Origin: Psychroflexus planctonicus
GTDB lineage: Bacteria > Bacteroidota > Bacteroidia > Flavobacteriales > Flavobacteriaceae
Direction of reading: 5' to 3'
Assembly: GCF_014640195.1 (NCBI RefSeq)
Contig: NZ_BMGM01000012.1
Coordinates: 53,176 to 117,175, forward strand
Length of the DNA: 64,000 bases
Shown: piece by piece, positions 27,308-37,046 of the stretch
Layout: every line of letters starts with the position of its first letter
Position numbering within the stretch: the stretch's first letter is position 1
Position numbers and translations under genes: made by a program
Notes under the pieces: generated by a model
What the model saw: only the letters and a program-made list of their open reading frames with translations
Database searches by the model: none
What the model was told of the DNA's origin: nothing

Positions 27308-30300
27308 TTAATTTCCTTCAAAAGGGTTAAGTGGCGCTCTCATATCTTTTGGCGTAACCAACCAGAAAAAGCGTAATTCAGCCAAAAAGTTTTTCAGTAA
27401 GTATTTGGCTTTTTCGCTTTGGGTGCGATAAATATAGCTGCGCAAAATTTTCTTTAAATAGTGTCTAGCTTCTTCGGTTTCTTCGGTGTCGATGCGTTCT
27501 AATTTCACCAATTCCATATTTACTTTGTCGAAAAAGCTCAAATCTTTATCATATACAAAAGCTGCTCCACCGGTCATTCCTGCACCAAAATTATATCCAG
27601 TTTTCCCTAGGATTACAACCGTTCCACCGGTCATGTATTCGCAAGCATGGTCGCCTGTTCCTTCAACAACCGCCAAAGCACCAGAATTCCTAACGGCAAA
27701 ACGTTCGCCTACATTTCCAGCAACAAATAATTTTCCACCAGTGGCTCCATACAAACAGGTGTTTCCTGCAATCGCCATATTTTTGTTAGTGTCTTTTGGT
27801 CGGACAACAATTCTACCGCCACGCATTCCTTTTCCTACATAATCATTAGCATTTCCTGTTAGATAAAAAGACATGCCTTGGCTTAAAAATGCGCCAAAAG
27901 ACTGTCCCGCATTTCCTTTGATGTAGTAAATTAAACTGTCTTTTGGTAAGCCTTCATCACCAAATTTCTCAGCGATATATCCACTGGTAAACGCACCAAA
28001 ACTACGATTGGTATTGTTGATTTCTAAACTTAAACTCTTGGTTTTGTTCGGATCGTCAATAAAATCCTTTACTTCTTTAAAAATCTGTTTTTCAAAGGTA
28101 TTTTTATCAAATGGATCATTGTGTTTGTGGCGTTGAATATTCTCTCCATCAAAATCGAATAAAATGGATTTGAAATCGAATTTCTGAGCAAATTCATCTT
28201 CCACTACTTTGAAGAGTTCGGTTTTGCCAATTACTTCATCTAAAGTTGAATATCCCAATGTAGCGAGAATTGTTCTGATTTCTTCAGCTAAGTTCTGCAA
28301 GTAACTTACAATGGCTTCTACCGTTCCTGTATAATGGTCGCGTAAGGTTTCATTTTGAGTAGCAATCCCAACGCTGCATTTATTCAAATGGCAAACCCGA
28401 AGAATTTTACATCCTACAGCATTCAGCAAAACCGTTCCAAAACCAAAGGTTTCAGCACCCATGATAGCTGCTTTTACTACGTCCAAACCTGTTTTTAATC
28501 CACCATCGGTTTGGAGTTCGACCATTTTTCGTAAATCGTTTGCTTTTAGTGCGTTGTGGGCTTCAATTAAACCTAATTCCCAAGGATTTCCAGCAAATTT
28601 AATAGATGCTAATTGCGCTGCACCCGTTCCGCCATCGCAACCTGAAATGATGATTTTATCTGCATACGCCTTAGCTACACCAACCGCAATGGTTCCGACT
28701 CCGGAAGAAGAAACCAACTTGACACTTACTCGTGCTTTCGGATTGATTTGCTTCAAGTCGTAAATGAGTTGTGCCAAATCTTCAATTGAATAAATGTCGT
28801 GGTGGGGTGGAGGCGAAATTAAAGTCACTCCCGGAATGGTATAACGCAATTTGGCAATGAGCGGAGTTACTTTTTTGCCTGGTAATTGTCCGCCTTCGCC
28901 AGGTTTTGCCCCTTGGGCTAATTTTATTTGAATTTCTTCTGCGCTGCGCAAGTAAGCTGGTGTTACACCAAATCTACCTGATGCAACTTGTTTTATTTTA
29001 GAATTTTTAATCGATTTATAGCGTATTTTATCTTCACCACCTTCACCTGAATTGCTCATGGCACCAATGCGATTCATGGCTTCGGCTAAGGCTTCGTGAG
29101 CTTCTGGCGAAATGGCTCCCAAACTCATGGCAGCCGAATTAAACCTGCAAGTGATGTTTTCAATGGGTTCAACTTCTTCAATAGGAATGGACTTTTTAAG
29201 TGAATTGAATTCATAAAAATCGCGAATCATTTTCAAACCCCGATTGTTGATTCGATTTTGAACTGCTTCATAATCTTCTTTTTGTAAAGTACTCGCAAAT
29301 TTTCGAATTCCCATAGAAATGGCTGGCGCATAATCATGGTATTCGCCTTTAGTTTTGTATTTGTAAAAGCTTCCCACTTCCAATTCGTATTGGTTTTGGT
29401 ACTGATTCATTTTAAAAGCTTTGGCATGGTTGGCGTGAATCCTTTCTTCGATATCTTGGTAATTTAGACCTTGTAAAAACGAATGTGCATTGCTAAAACA
29501 ATCTTCAATAATGTCTTTCCCTAAACCAATAATGTCGAATAAGGAGCTGTGTTGGTAACTGTCAATCGCACAAATTCCCATTTTGGACATGATTTTCAAC
29601 AAACCAGCGTTAATGGCTTTATGCGTATTTTGAAGCGCTTTCTTCTGAATTAATTTAATGGAATACTCATCGTCTTTATGCTGTCGTCTGGCAATTTCAA
29701 TAGCTGAGGCATACAACAAATAAGGATAAACCGCACTTGCTCCGAAACTAATTAATACTGCACATGAATGTGAATCGTAGGCTTCCGCAGAAACGGCAAT
29801 TAAAGATACTTTTCCACGAAGTTGATTTTTGGATAAATATGAATTGATAAATCCAATGACCAACGGCATCGGGATGATTTTCTTGTTTTCATCTAAACAT
29901 CGATCATCTAAAAATACCAAACTGATGTGTTCTTCTTCAATGGCTTTTTTGATTTGGTAAACCAAATCGAATAAAGCTTGATGCAAATTGCTTTCAAATG
30001 AAGTATAAAAGATTTTATGCAGATAAGTAGCATTGAATTTAGCATCGTTTTTATTACCGAAACTCTTGATAATATCCATTTTTTCTTTTGAAAGTACAGG
30101 ACTATTGATGCGTAAACCAATGGCATTTTTGGGGTCTTCTTGTAAAATGTTACCTCGCGGACCTAAGGTCATACTTAAAGACATGATCAGTTTTTCGCGA
30201 AGCGGGTCGATAGGCGGGTTGGTTACTTGTGCAAATTTTTGTCTGAAAAAGTCCGTAAAGTTGCGCTGTACTTGGCTGAAACAAGCGATGGGTGTATCGT

Positions 30301-31747
30301 CTCCCATCGAACCAATTTCTTCCTTTCCATTGGCAATCATTGGAGCGATAATTTGCTCCATGGTTTCGTGCGTATAATTATGGTAACGTTGGTAAATTAA
30401 TTTTTCATCAAAATTAAATTCCGAAAAATCTACAAAATTTTCATCGTAATGTTCGGCTAAATAATGTTGGTAACGCGCAAGCCATTCGCCATAAGGCTGT
30501 GCATTTTTCAAGTAATTCTGCACATCGTGATTCATCAATATCTTGGCATGTTTGGTATCTACTGCAATGACTTCACCACCGTGGAGTTTTCCTTGTTCCA
30601 ACACATTTTCTTCGTCGATATCCAACACGCCCAATTCGCTAGCAATTAAAAATCGATTGTCTTTGGTAATAATGTACTTGGCTGGGCGCAAACCGTTTCT
30701 ATCCATGGCCGTTGCTAAGTACCGACCGTCGGTAAAATTCAGCGCTGCTGGACCATCCCAAGCTTCAAAGTTAGCGGTTAGGTATTCGTAATACGCACGT
30801 ATTTTTGCATCTTGCTTCGGTAAATTTTGCCAAGCTGGTGGAAACATGCTGCTCATGGCTTTAAAAAAGTTGACGCCGTTGGCAATCAGGTATTCAAACA
30901 TATTGTCAACGCTTCCGCTATCGCTGGCATCGTTGGTTAAGATTTCACCAATGGCTTTTAATTCTTCATCCGAATAGACTTCACTTTTGGCATTTTCCTG
31001 ATTCACCTTTACATTGAAGCGATTTCCCTGAATAGCATTGATTTCTCCGTTGTGAGCCAAGGTTCGGAAAGGTTGTGCCAATTCCCACTTAGGTAAGGTG
31101 TTGGTAGAAAAACGCTGATGGAATAAAGCAAAACCTGTTTTGAAATCATCTTCCTGTAAATCCAAATAAAAGTCTCTCAGTAAATCAGGTTTTATCAAAC
31201 CTTTGTAGCTAATAACATAAGGTGAAAGTGAAGCGATGTAAAAATCTTCATCAGCAGTTAAATGATTTTCAATTTGCTTTCTGCACAAGTACAAAAATTC
31301 ATCAAAACGTTGTTCAGCCACAGGTGAATCGGGAATGATAAAAGCATGCTTGATATCGGGTAAACTGGCTAAGGCCTGTTCACCTAAAACGTCTTTATTA
31401 ACAGGAACTTCTCGATAAAAAAGCAATTTTAAATCGTATTTATCTAGATAATCCTGAACGATTTGTTCTTGTTTTTTATCCGTAAAAAAGATACAGCCTA
31501 CAGCAAATTTTTCGGGCAAAGAAAAACCATTGACTAAAGCAATGGTTTTCATAAAATCGTCTGGCATGGCAGTTAAGATTCCACAGCCATCTCCACTTTT
31601 TCCATCGGCAGCAATGGCACCACGATGAATCATTCTACTTAATGCAGTAAGCGCATCTTCGGCAATTCGTCGTTCAGGTTTTGCATCTACGTTGGCTATT
31701 ATTCCACATCCACAACTATCCTTAAAAGCATGAATTAAATTTTGCAT
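27308..31747 (-). CDS. gltB: Glutamate synthase large subunit
   Basis: This 1479-residue enzyme has the normal length. Cleavage before Cys12 (DSCGCGIIAN) would expose the N-terminal nucleophile of the class II glutamine amidotransferase domain, supported by MIHRGAIAADGKSGDGCGI. The central and FMN-binding domains include SNSGEGGEDKIRYKS and GCDGGTGAAQLASIKFAG. The [3Fe-4S] cysteines are in CKILRVCHLNKCSVG. The C-terminal glycine-rich beta helix is present (YGATGGKLFVAGNVGERF). It is first in the gltBD operon, and an inverted repeat lies upstream. The pathway is ammonia assimilation. Confidence 0.97.
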   Translation of the reverse strand: MQNLIHAFKDSCGCGIIANVDAKPERRIAEDALTALSRMIHRGAIAADGKSGDGCGILTAMPDDFMKTIALVNGFSLPEKFAVGCIFFTDKKQEQIVQDYLDKYDLKLLFYREVPVNKDVLGEQALASLPDIKHAFIIPDSPVAEQRFDEFLYLCRKQIENHLTADEDFYIASLSPYVISYKGLIKPDLLRDFYLDLQEDDFKTGFALFHQRFSTNTLPKWELAQPFRTLAHNGEINAIQGNRFNVKVNQENAKSEVYSDEELKAIGEILTNDASDSGSVDNMFEYLIANGVNFFKAMSSMFPPAWQNLPKQDAKIRAYYEYLTANFEAWDGPAALNFTDGRYLATAMDRNGLRPAKYIITKDNRFLIASELGVLDIDEENVLEQGKLHGGEVIAVDTKHAKILMNHDVQNYLKNAQPYGEWLARYQHYLAEHYDENFVDFSEFNFDEKLIYQRYHNYTHETMEQIIAPMIANGKEEIGSMGDDTPIACFSQVQRNFTDFFRQKFAQVTNPPIDPLREKLIMSLSMTLGPRGNILQEDPKNAIGLRINSPVLSKEKMDIIKSFGNKNDAKFNATYLHKIFYTSFESNLHQALFDLVYQIKKAIEEEHISLVFLDDRCLDENKKIIPMPLVIGFINSYLSKNQLRGKVSLIAVSAEAYDSHSCAVLISFGASAVYPYLLYASAIEIARRQHKDDEYSIKLIQKKALQNTHKAINAGLLKIMSKMGICAIDSYQHSSLFDIIGLGKDIIEDCFSNAHSFLQGLNYQDIEERIHANHAKAFKMNQYQNQYELEVGSFYKYKTKGEYHDYAPAISMGIRKFASTLQKEDYEAVQNRINNRGLKMIRDFYEFNSLKKSIPIEEVEPIENITCRFNSAAMSLGAISPEAHEALAEAMNRIGAMSNSGEGGEDKIRYKSIKNSKIKQVASGRFGVTPAYLRSAEEIQIKLAQGAKPGEGGQLPGKKVTPLIAKLRYTIPGVTLISPPPHHDIYSIEDLAQLIYDLKQINPKARVSVKLVSSSGVGTIAVGVAKAYADKIIISGCDGGTGAAQLASIKFAGNPWELGLIEAHNALKANDLRKMVELQTDGGLKTGLDVVKAAIMGAETFGFGTVLLNAVGCKILRVCHLNKCSVGIATQNETLRDHYTGTVEAIVSYLQNLAEEIRTILATLGYSTLDEVIGKTELFKVVEDEFAQKFDFKSILFDFDGENIQRHKHNDPFDKNTFEKQIFKEVKDFIDDPNKTKSLSLEINNTNRSFGAFTSGYIAEKFGDEGLPKDSLIYYIKGNAGQSFGAFLSQGMSFYLTGNANDYVGKGMRGGRIVVRPKDTNKNMAIAGNTCLYGATGGKLFVAGNVGERFAVRNSGALAVVEGTGDHACEYMTGGTVVILGKTGYNFGAGMTGGAAFVYDKDLSFFDKVNMELVKLERIDTEETEEARHYLKKILRSYIYRTQSEKAKYLLKNFLAELRFFWLVTPKDMRAPLNPFEGN

Positions 31748-32058
31748 TTATATATTTTTGAATTTTTTGTAAAATCGAATTTTAAATATAATGCTTAATT
31801 GAAACTATTTTAGTACAATATCTGTTAAAAACTATTAAAAGCTTGTACTATATTTATCTGAATTGATTTTTTGTTAAAAAAACTTCAGTTAAAAATTAGC
31901 AAAGTGAAAATTTTATTCCATTCTTTTTTTTGAATTACTAAAAATGTTTGTTCAGATCAGGAATTCAACAAAAAAACGATTTTGAAATAGGAAAAATAGG
32001 TTTATTTTGAATGAGTATAAATATCGATGGATATGATTACGTATATTGATAAATCCGT
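31748..32058. other. AT-rich intergenic region upstream of gltB
   Basis: This 311-bp spacer holds no credible ORF or RNA gene. Its one clear structure is the inverted repeat at 31811-31850. The remainder is T- and A-rich, and no TAnnTTTG element facing gltB was found. Confidence 0.6.
31811..31850. promoter_or_regulatory. 8-bp inverted repeat upstream of gltB, possible operator
   Basis: TAGTACAA at 31811-31818 is repeated inverted as TTGTACTA at 31843-31850, with a 24-bp spacer. It lies 64-103 bp before the gltB start codon. No T tract follows, so it does not look like a terminator. A regulator binding both half-sites is an inference. Confidence 0.35.
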
Positions 32059-33279
32059 TTAATTGACAGAACTTACTTTCAACTTGAATATACGCGATGC
32101 ATTGAATGTCATTAAAAGATAAATTCCGATAGATATTAAAGCAATGTCGGTAAATTGATATCCCGAATCCAGCATAAATCCAAAAAACAATGGACCGATG
32201 GCTGTTGAAAAAACCATAATCATGGTAAACAAGCTTCGCACAGAACCAATAATGCGTTCGCCATAGATTTCAGCTAAAGCAACGTTTTTTATGGTTGACC
32301 CAAAGCCGTTGGTGATGCCAATTCCGCCGATTAAAACAATATAAACCCAAGTTTCAGAAGAAAGTAGGAGCGAAGCAATACCTATACTTCCAGGAATTAA
32401 ATACAAAGGGAAAAGATTTTTTCCAGAAAATCGATCGGCTAAAAAACCAGCCAATAAATTGCTCAATGCATTTCCTACAGCGTAGGCGGTAAATCCTCCA
32501 GCTACAAAAGCAGGCGACCAATCCTTGGCTAAACCTAACTTTAATTTGAACAATAAAAAACCAGTTCCAATGGCTGCTGCGGCTAAGCTACTTGGCATAA
32601 TGATCCAAAACGCTTTGGTTTTAAGTATACTTTTCGGACTAGCCGAAATGGATTCTTCTTTGGTAAAAGGTTTCGGGATGTACTTTCTTAGTTGTGTAAA
32701 ATTCGAGTTTTTTCGAAGTAAATAAATCGCAAACGGAATACAAATCAATACAAAAACAGCAGATAAGAGTAAAGAATATCTCCAACCCACATAAAAAATA
32801 CCGCCAACTATAATGATTGGCAAAAATGCTTCACCAATAGAATGACCTAAGGAAGCAAAACTAATGGCTTTGCCACGACCTTTTTCAAAAAAACGAGCCA
32901 TACTGGTAATCGAAGTATGCGAAAGCAAACCTTGACCAAAAAGTCGCATTCCATATAAACCGACAAACAAAATAGCTACATGATAAGAAAACGCAAGAAT
33001 AATTAAAAAGACAATTAAACCAAACATGACAGCTTTAGTGAATTTTGTCAACCGAATTTGATCGATAAATCGCCCAAGCCAAGTAATGCTAAAGGCACTT
33101 AGTAAAGTTGCGCCCGAGTAGACTAAACTAAACTCACCATCTGATAAGTAAAAGTATTCTTGAAAACTAGGTAAGTACAGCGATATAACAAAAGTTTGAC
33201 CGAAACTGGACAAAAACGTAAGTAAAACACCAAAACCAATTAAGTACGCATTCGATTTTAAGTATTTTACTAATTTCAT
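32059..33279 (-). CDS. Major facilitator superfamily transporter
   Basis: The 406-residue protein has twelve predicted membrane helices. The first loop contains WLGRFIDQIRLTKFTK, an MFS motif A-like sequence, and FFEKGRGKAISFASLGHSIGEAFLPI is a motif frequent in oxalate/monocarboxylate-type MFS members. The second half has GFLADRFSGKNLFPLY, the repeat of motif A. Substrate is unknown. It begins one base after the SulP gene ends, so the two transporters are in one operon, which suggests a shared anionic substrate or condition. Confidence 0.87.
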   Translation of the reverse strand: MKLVKYLKSNAYLIGFGVLLTFLSSFGQTFVISLYLPSFQEYFYLSDGEFSLVYSGATLLSAFSITWLGRFIDQIRLTKFTKAVMFGLIVFLIILAFSYHVAILFVGLYGMRLFGQGLLSHTSITSMARFFEKGRGKAISFASLGHSIGEAFLPIIIVGGIFYVGWRYSLLLSAVFVLICIPFAIYLLRKNSNFTQLRKYIPKPFTKEESISASPKSILKTKAFWIIMPSSLAAAAIGTGFLLFKLKLGLAKDWSPAFVAGGFTAYAVGNALSNLLAGFLADRFSGKNLFPLYLIPGSIGIASLLLSSETWVYIVLIGGIGITNGFGSTIKNVALAEIYGERIIGSVRSLFTMIMVFSTAIGPLFFGFMLDSGYQFTDIALISIGIYLLMTFNASRIFKLKVSSVN

Positions 33280-33280
33280 T

Positions 33281-34804
33281 TTAATCGGTTAAAACTTTAT
33301 AGGTAGGATCTTCCATTACATTCACGTCAATAATTTCGTCAGCATTTTGAAGCATCCTTCTACAATCTGGACTCAAATGCTTCAAATGCACCTTTTTTCC
33401 AACTTTATGATAGCGTTCAGTAATTTTATTTAAAGCTTCAATAGCAGACATATCAACTACACGGCTTTCAAAAAAATCTATGATTATTTCATCGGGATCA
33501 TTAGCCACATCAAATTTATCATTAAAAAGACTGGTTGAACCAAAGAAAAGTGGACCGTAAATTTCATAATGCTTTACGCCATTTTCATCGATGCTTTTTC
33601 TAGCGCGAATTCGTTTGGCGTTATCCCAAGCAAAAACAAGTGCAGCGATTATAACACCGACTAAAACTGCCAAAGCTAAATTGTGAAGGAAAACCGTAAC
33701 TAAGGTGACTAATACCATTACTAAGACATCTGATTTCGGCATGCGTTTTACGGTTTTGATACTTGCCCATTCAAAAGTTCCGATAGCGACCATAATCATC
33801 AGTCCTGTTAGCGCTGCCATAGGAAGCAATTCAATTACGGGAGCTCCAAACATAACAAATGCAAGTAAAGCTACAGAAGCTATAATTCCTGATAAGCGAG
33901 CACGTGCACCGTTGGAAACGTTAATTAAACTTTGTCCAAGCATAGCGCAACCGCCCATTCCGCTGAAAAATCCAGACAAAATGTTGGCTGCTCCTTGGGC
34001 AACCGCTTCTTTGTTTCCGTTACCGCGCGTTTCCGTAATTTCATCTACGATGTTAAGCGTCAATAAACTTTCAATTAAACCTACACCAGCCATGATTCCT
34101 GCATAAGGCAAAATAATCATAAACGTTTCCCAGTTTAAAGGAATTTCTGGAATATGAAAAGGTGGAAAACCTCCACTGATGGATGAAATATCACCTACCG
34201 TTTTGGTATCTATTCCTACAAAAAAAGTGATTCCAAACACCACTAAAATTGCTACTAATGAAGCGGGTACAGCTCTAGTTAACTTCGGAAGTCCCCAAAT
34301 AATTAGCATAGTAGTTAAAACTAAAGCTAATAAAATGTATAAATTAGTTCCGGTAAGCCAATTGCCATCTATGTCTTTAAATTGGTCGAGTTGCGACATA
34401 AAAATGATGATGGCTAGTCCATTTACAAAACCAAAGATGACTGGATGCGGCACTAAACGCATCAATTTTCCTAGCTTTAAAATTCCGGCTAGCATTTGTA
34501 TAATACCCGATAAAACCACTGCTGCAAATACATATTCTACACCAAAATCTTTTGCTAATGAAACAATAACCACAGCAATGGCACCGGTTGCGCCAGAAAT
34601 CATTCCAGGTCGACCACCTAGAATAGTCGTCACTAAAGACACTACAAAAGCTGCATATAAACCAACTAAAGGGCTTAATCCTGCAATTAAGGCAAAAGCC
34701 ATAGCTTCAGGAACCAATGCTAAAGCAACGGTTAAACCCGATAGGACTTCAATTTTATAATCTACTTTTTGTTTGAAATCGAAAAGTTTAATGTATTTTT
34801 TCAT
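33281..34804 (-). CDS. SulP family inorganic anion transporter with STAS domain
   Basis: The 507-residue protein has the SulP membrane domain (VALALVPEAMAFALIAGLSPLVGLYAAF, GFFSGMGGCAMLGQSLINV) and a C-terminal STAS domain from about residue 420 (IIIDFFESRVVDMSAIEAL). SulP transporters move sulfate, bicarbonate or dicarboxylates, and the substrate is not determined. TACTTTTG on the minus strand at 34843-34850 is a likely -7 element. It is divergent from the InsA-like regulator gene with a 177-bp shared spacer, so the regulator could also act here. Confidence 0.92.
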   Translation of the reverse strand: MKKYIKLFDFKQKVDYKIEVLSGLTVALALVPEAMAFALIAGLSPLVGLYAAFVVSLVTTILGGRPGMISGATGAIAVVIVSLAKDFGVEYVFAAVVLSGIIQMLAGILKLGKLMRLVPHPVIFGFVNGLAIIIFMSQLDQFKDIDGNWLTGTNLYILLALVLTTMLIIWGLPKLTRAVPASLVAILVVFGITFFVGIDTKTVGDISSISGGFPPFHIPEIPLNWETFMIILPYAGIMAGVGLIESLLTLNIVDEITETRGNGNKEAVAQGAANILSGFFSGMGGCAMLGQSLINVSNGARARLSGIIASVALLAFVMFGAPVIELLPMAALTGLMIMVAIGTFEWASIKTVKRMPKSDVLVMVLVTLVTVFLHNLALAVLVGVIIAALVFAWDNAKRIRARKSIDENGVKHYEIYGPLFFGSTSLFNDKFDVANDPDEIIIDFFESRVVDMSAIEALNKITERYHKVGKKVHLKHLSPDCRRMLQNADEIIDVNVMEDPTYKVLTD

Positions 34805-34938
34805 CTCTATTTTGAATTAATTATAATCGAATTTTAAGCGTGCAAAAGTAGCTTTTAAAACCACATTACGAAAAGGTTTTGGATTAGTATTTTACTTAAT
34901 TTGAAACGAAAACGCTTTAGTTTATATTCAAAATCAAT

Positions 34939-34969
34939 TATATTTGCTAAATTAGTATACATATGCTAA
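34939..34969 (+). promoter_or_regulatory. -7 element and overlapping near-palindrome before the InsA-like gene
   Basis: TATATTTG (34939-34946) fits the Bacteroidetes -7 element, though no TTG at the right spacing was found. Immediately after it, TTAGTATA-CA-TATGCTAA (34952-34969) pairs in 7 of 8 positions of each arm. It sits 12 bp before the start codon, where a bound repressor would block transcription. Autoregulation is an inference. Confidence 0.4.
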
Positions 34970-34981
34970 AATAATATAGTT

Positions 34982-35395
34982 ATGAAATATTGTCCACAAT
35001 GTCAGTCGACTCAAATTATTAAAAGTGGAATTTTAAACGATCGACAACGTTATAAATGCAAATCTTGTGGGTATAATTTCACCGTAAATAAATTAGGGAA
35101 ACAAATTGATAAATACTACGTAACCAAAGCTTTGCAGCTATATTTAGAAGGTTTAACCTATCGAGAAATTGAACGCATTATTGGTGTTTCTCATGTAAGT
35201 GTAATGAATTGGGTGAGAAAATACAATATTCATAAAGTACAAAATACAGATTATCATCCCACCTATAAAATTCTGAGTCAATCTGAATTAGCTTCTTATT
35301 TTTCTAAACCTGAAAACACCAAAGGAGCAGGAATGATTGTTACTGAATTAGGCGATAAATACATGGTGATTAAATGGGAACGTTTCAAAGAATAA
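34982..35395 (+). CDS. Stand-alone IS1 InsA-like zinc-ribbon/HTH DNA-binding protein
   Basis: The 137-residue protein begins with a zinc ribbon (CPQCQSTQIIKSGILNDRQRYKCKSC) and continues with a helix-turn-helix (GLTYREIERIIGVSHVSVMNWVRKYN). This is the organisation of the InsA N-terminal domain of IS1-type transposases. The C-terminal 50 residues (ASYFSKPENTKGAGMIVTELGDKYMVI) are not transposase-like, no DDE domain follows, and I see no IS ends. It is therefore probably a domesticated regulator. It stands at the head of the porin/symporter/kinase locus, divergent from SulP. Its targets are unknown. Confidence 0.75.
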   Translation: MKYCPQCQSTQIIKSGILNDRQRYKCKSCGYNFTVNKLGKQIDKYYVTKALQLYLEGLTYREIERIIGVSHVSVMNWVRKYNIHKVQNTDYHPTYKILSQSELASYFSKPENTKGAGMIVTELGDKYMVIKWERFKE

Positions 35396-35507
35396 ATATA
35401 TGTTGTTAACACTAAACTATATTTAATTTTATTTAACAAGATTTCATACAGAAGTTCGTAACTAGTTTTTAGCTAAAGATGTTATTCACATTTAAAACTT
35501 TTAAAGT

Positions 35508-36728
35508 ATGAACTTAAAATACAAAATCAGTTTATTTTTCCTTTTTCTTGGGTTTGCAACTGCCTTTTCACAAGGTTCACCCTATTACAAAGGTGGATTT
35601 AAAATAAAATTTGGCGATAATGACGATAAATATGTTCGTATTATTACTTGGGCACAAGCTCAGGCCAATTATTCAGACGATCGTCCAGAAGATCAGTCTG
35701 ATGTTTCTTTTCAACTTAGGCGAGCACGAATTTTAGTATATGGTCAAATAGTAAAAGACTTTTTAGTGTTGACGCATATCGGGATGAATTCATTGAACGC
35801 CAATAATATGCAGCCGGTTGGAAACGAAGGAACACCACAAGTTTTTATGCATGATGCTTGGGCGCAATACAATGTAGCTAAAAACCATGTAATTGGTGGT
35901 GGATTGCATTATTGGAATGGTCTATCGAGACTAAATTCCCAAGGAACACTAAATTTAATGACCATGGATAACAATCGTGCTTCTTGGTCTAATTTGGGTT
36001 TATCAGATCAGTTTGCCAGACACATCGGTATTTTTGCAAAAGGAAATTTTGGACGTTTGCAATATAATGTTGCTGTAAATGAAGCCATTGTCAATACCTT
36101 AGATACACAAACATTATCAACTGATTATGCAGTATATCAAGGTGCAAATTTATTGGGAACAGCTAATGCAGGAAAAGTCTATACTGGCTATTTTGCTTAC
36201 AATTTATTGAATATGGAATCTAACTTTTTACCATATAAAGTTGGTTCTTACTTAGGTACCCAAGAACTTTTGAACGTTGGAGCTGGATTTTTTCATCATC
36301 CAGAAGGTTCTGTTATTTTGAATGATGAAGGCGAACAACAAGGTGAAAATGTTAATCTATTTGCCCTAGATGTGTTTTACGACGTTCCTATTGGTGCAGC
36401 TGGTGCTTCACTAACCGCTTACGCAAAATATCAATATAACGATTATGGCACCAATTATCAATTAGGTCCATATTCAACTGGAAATATGTGGTATGCGCAT
36501 ACAGGATATTTATTACCAGGTGATTTTCAAAATACACGATTTCAGCCGTATGCATCATTCAATTATTCAACAATTGATGCATTACAAGATGATAGAAGCA
36601 TTTTTGGAATCGGTGCGAATGCCTACTTAAACGGACATAATTCTAAATTAACTTTAGAATTTCAAAGTGAAAATTTTAATGGCGAAAGGCTCAATCGTTT
36701 GAGCTTACAAGCCATGATTTATTTATAA
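35508..36728 (+). CDS. Outer-membrane porin (phosphate-selective porin O/P-like)
   Basis: The 406-residue product has a signal peptide (LFFLFLGFATAFSQ) and then beta-barrel sequence. VSFQLRRARILVYGQIVKDF resembles the opening strands of the porin O/P group. It ends LNRLSLQAMIYL, with alternating hydrophobic residues at the C-terminus. It lies 31 bp before the DUF4212 gene and probably lets small organic anions reach the symporter. Specificity is an inference from context. TTTAGCTAAA, a perfect palindrome, lies 30 bp before the start codon. Confidence 0.85.
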   Translation: MNLKYKISLFFLFLGFATAFSQGSPYYKGGFKIKFGDNDDKYVRIITWAQAQANYSDDRPEDQSDVSFQLRRARILVYGQIVKDFLVLTHIGMNSLNANNMQPVGNEGTPQVFMHDAWAQYNVAKNHVIGGGLHYWNGLSRLNSQGTLNLMTMDNNRASWSNLGLSDQFARHIGIFAKGNFGRLQYNVAVNEAIVNTLDTQTLSTDYAVYQGANLLGTANAGKVYTGYFAYNLLNMESNFLPYKVGSYLGTQELLNVGAGFFHHPEGSVILNDEGEQQGENVNLFALDVFYDVPIGAAGASLTAYAKYQYNDYGTNYQLGPYSTGNMWYAHTGYLLPGDFQNTRFQPYASFNYSTIDALQDDRSIFGIGANAYLNGHNSKLTLEFQSENFNGERLNRLSLQAMIYL

Positions 36729-36759
36729 AACTGAACTTAACTTAACAAAAAACAATACC

Positions 36760-37020
36760 ATGAAAAAGACAGACAAAAAAGCAAAAGCCTATTGGCGTGA
36801 AAATGTGAAATACTTGGTCATTTTACTTAGTATTTGGTTCGCCGTTTCCTATGGAGCTGGAATTATATTCAAAGATGCATTGGATGAAATTCGTATAGGT
36901 GGCTTTAAACTTGGATTTTGGTTTGCACAACAAGGGGCAATTTACACTTTCGTCATACTCATTTTTGTGTACGTAAGGTTAATGAACAAATTAGACAAAA
37001 AATACGGTTACGACGAGTAA
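36760..37020 (+). CDS. DUF4212 sodium:solute symporter small subunit
   Basis: The 86-residue protein has two membrane helices. AYWRENVKYLVILLSIWFAVSYG, GFKLGFWFAQQGAIYTFVILIFVYVRLMNKLD is the conserved layout of DUF4212, known as the small subunit of a solute:sodium symporter family. The large subunit follows after 26 bp. Such pairs occur in acetate and related short-chain acid uptake loci. The small subunit is thought to assist assembly or transport of the SSS protein. Confidence 0.9.
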   Translation: MKKTDKKAKAYWRENVKYLVILLSIWFAVSYGAGIIFKDALDEIRIGGFKLGFWFAQQGAIYTFVILIFVYVRLMNKLDKKYGYDE

Positions 37021-37046
37021 TCCAAACTAACTAAAAACACATAAAA

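Noticed and set aside
34179..34760. 193-codon open frame opposite the SulP gene
   Set aside because: It mirrors the codon pattern of the transporter and resembles no protein family.
34982..35395. Active IS1 insertion sequence
   Set aside because: No DDE transposase, inverted ends or target duplication surround the InsA-like gene.
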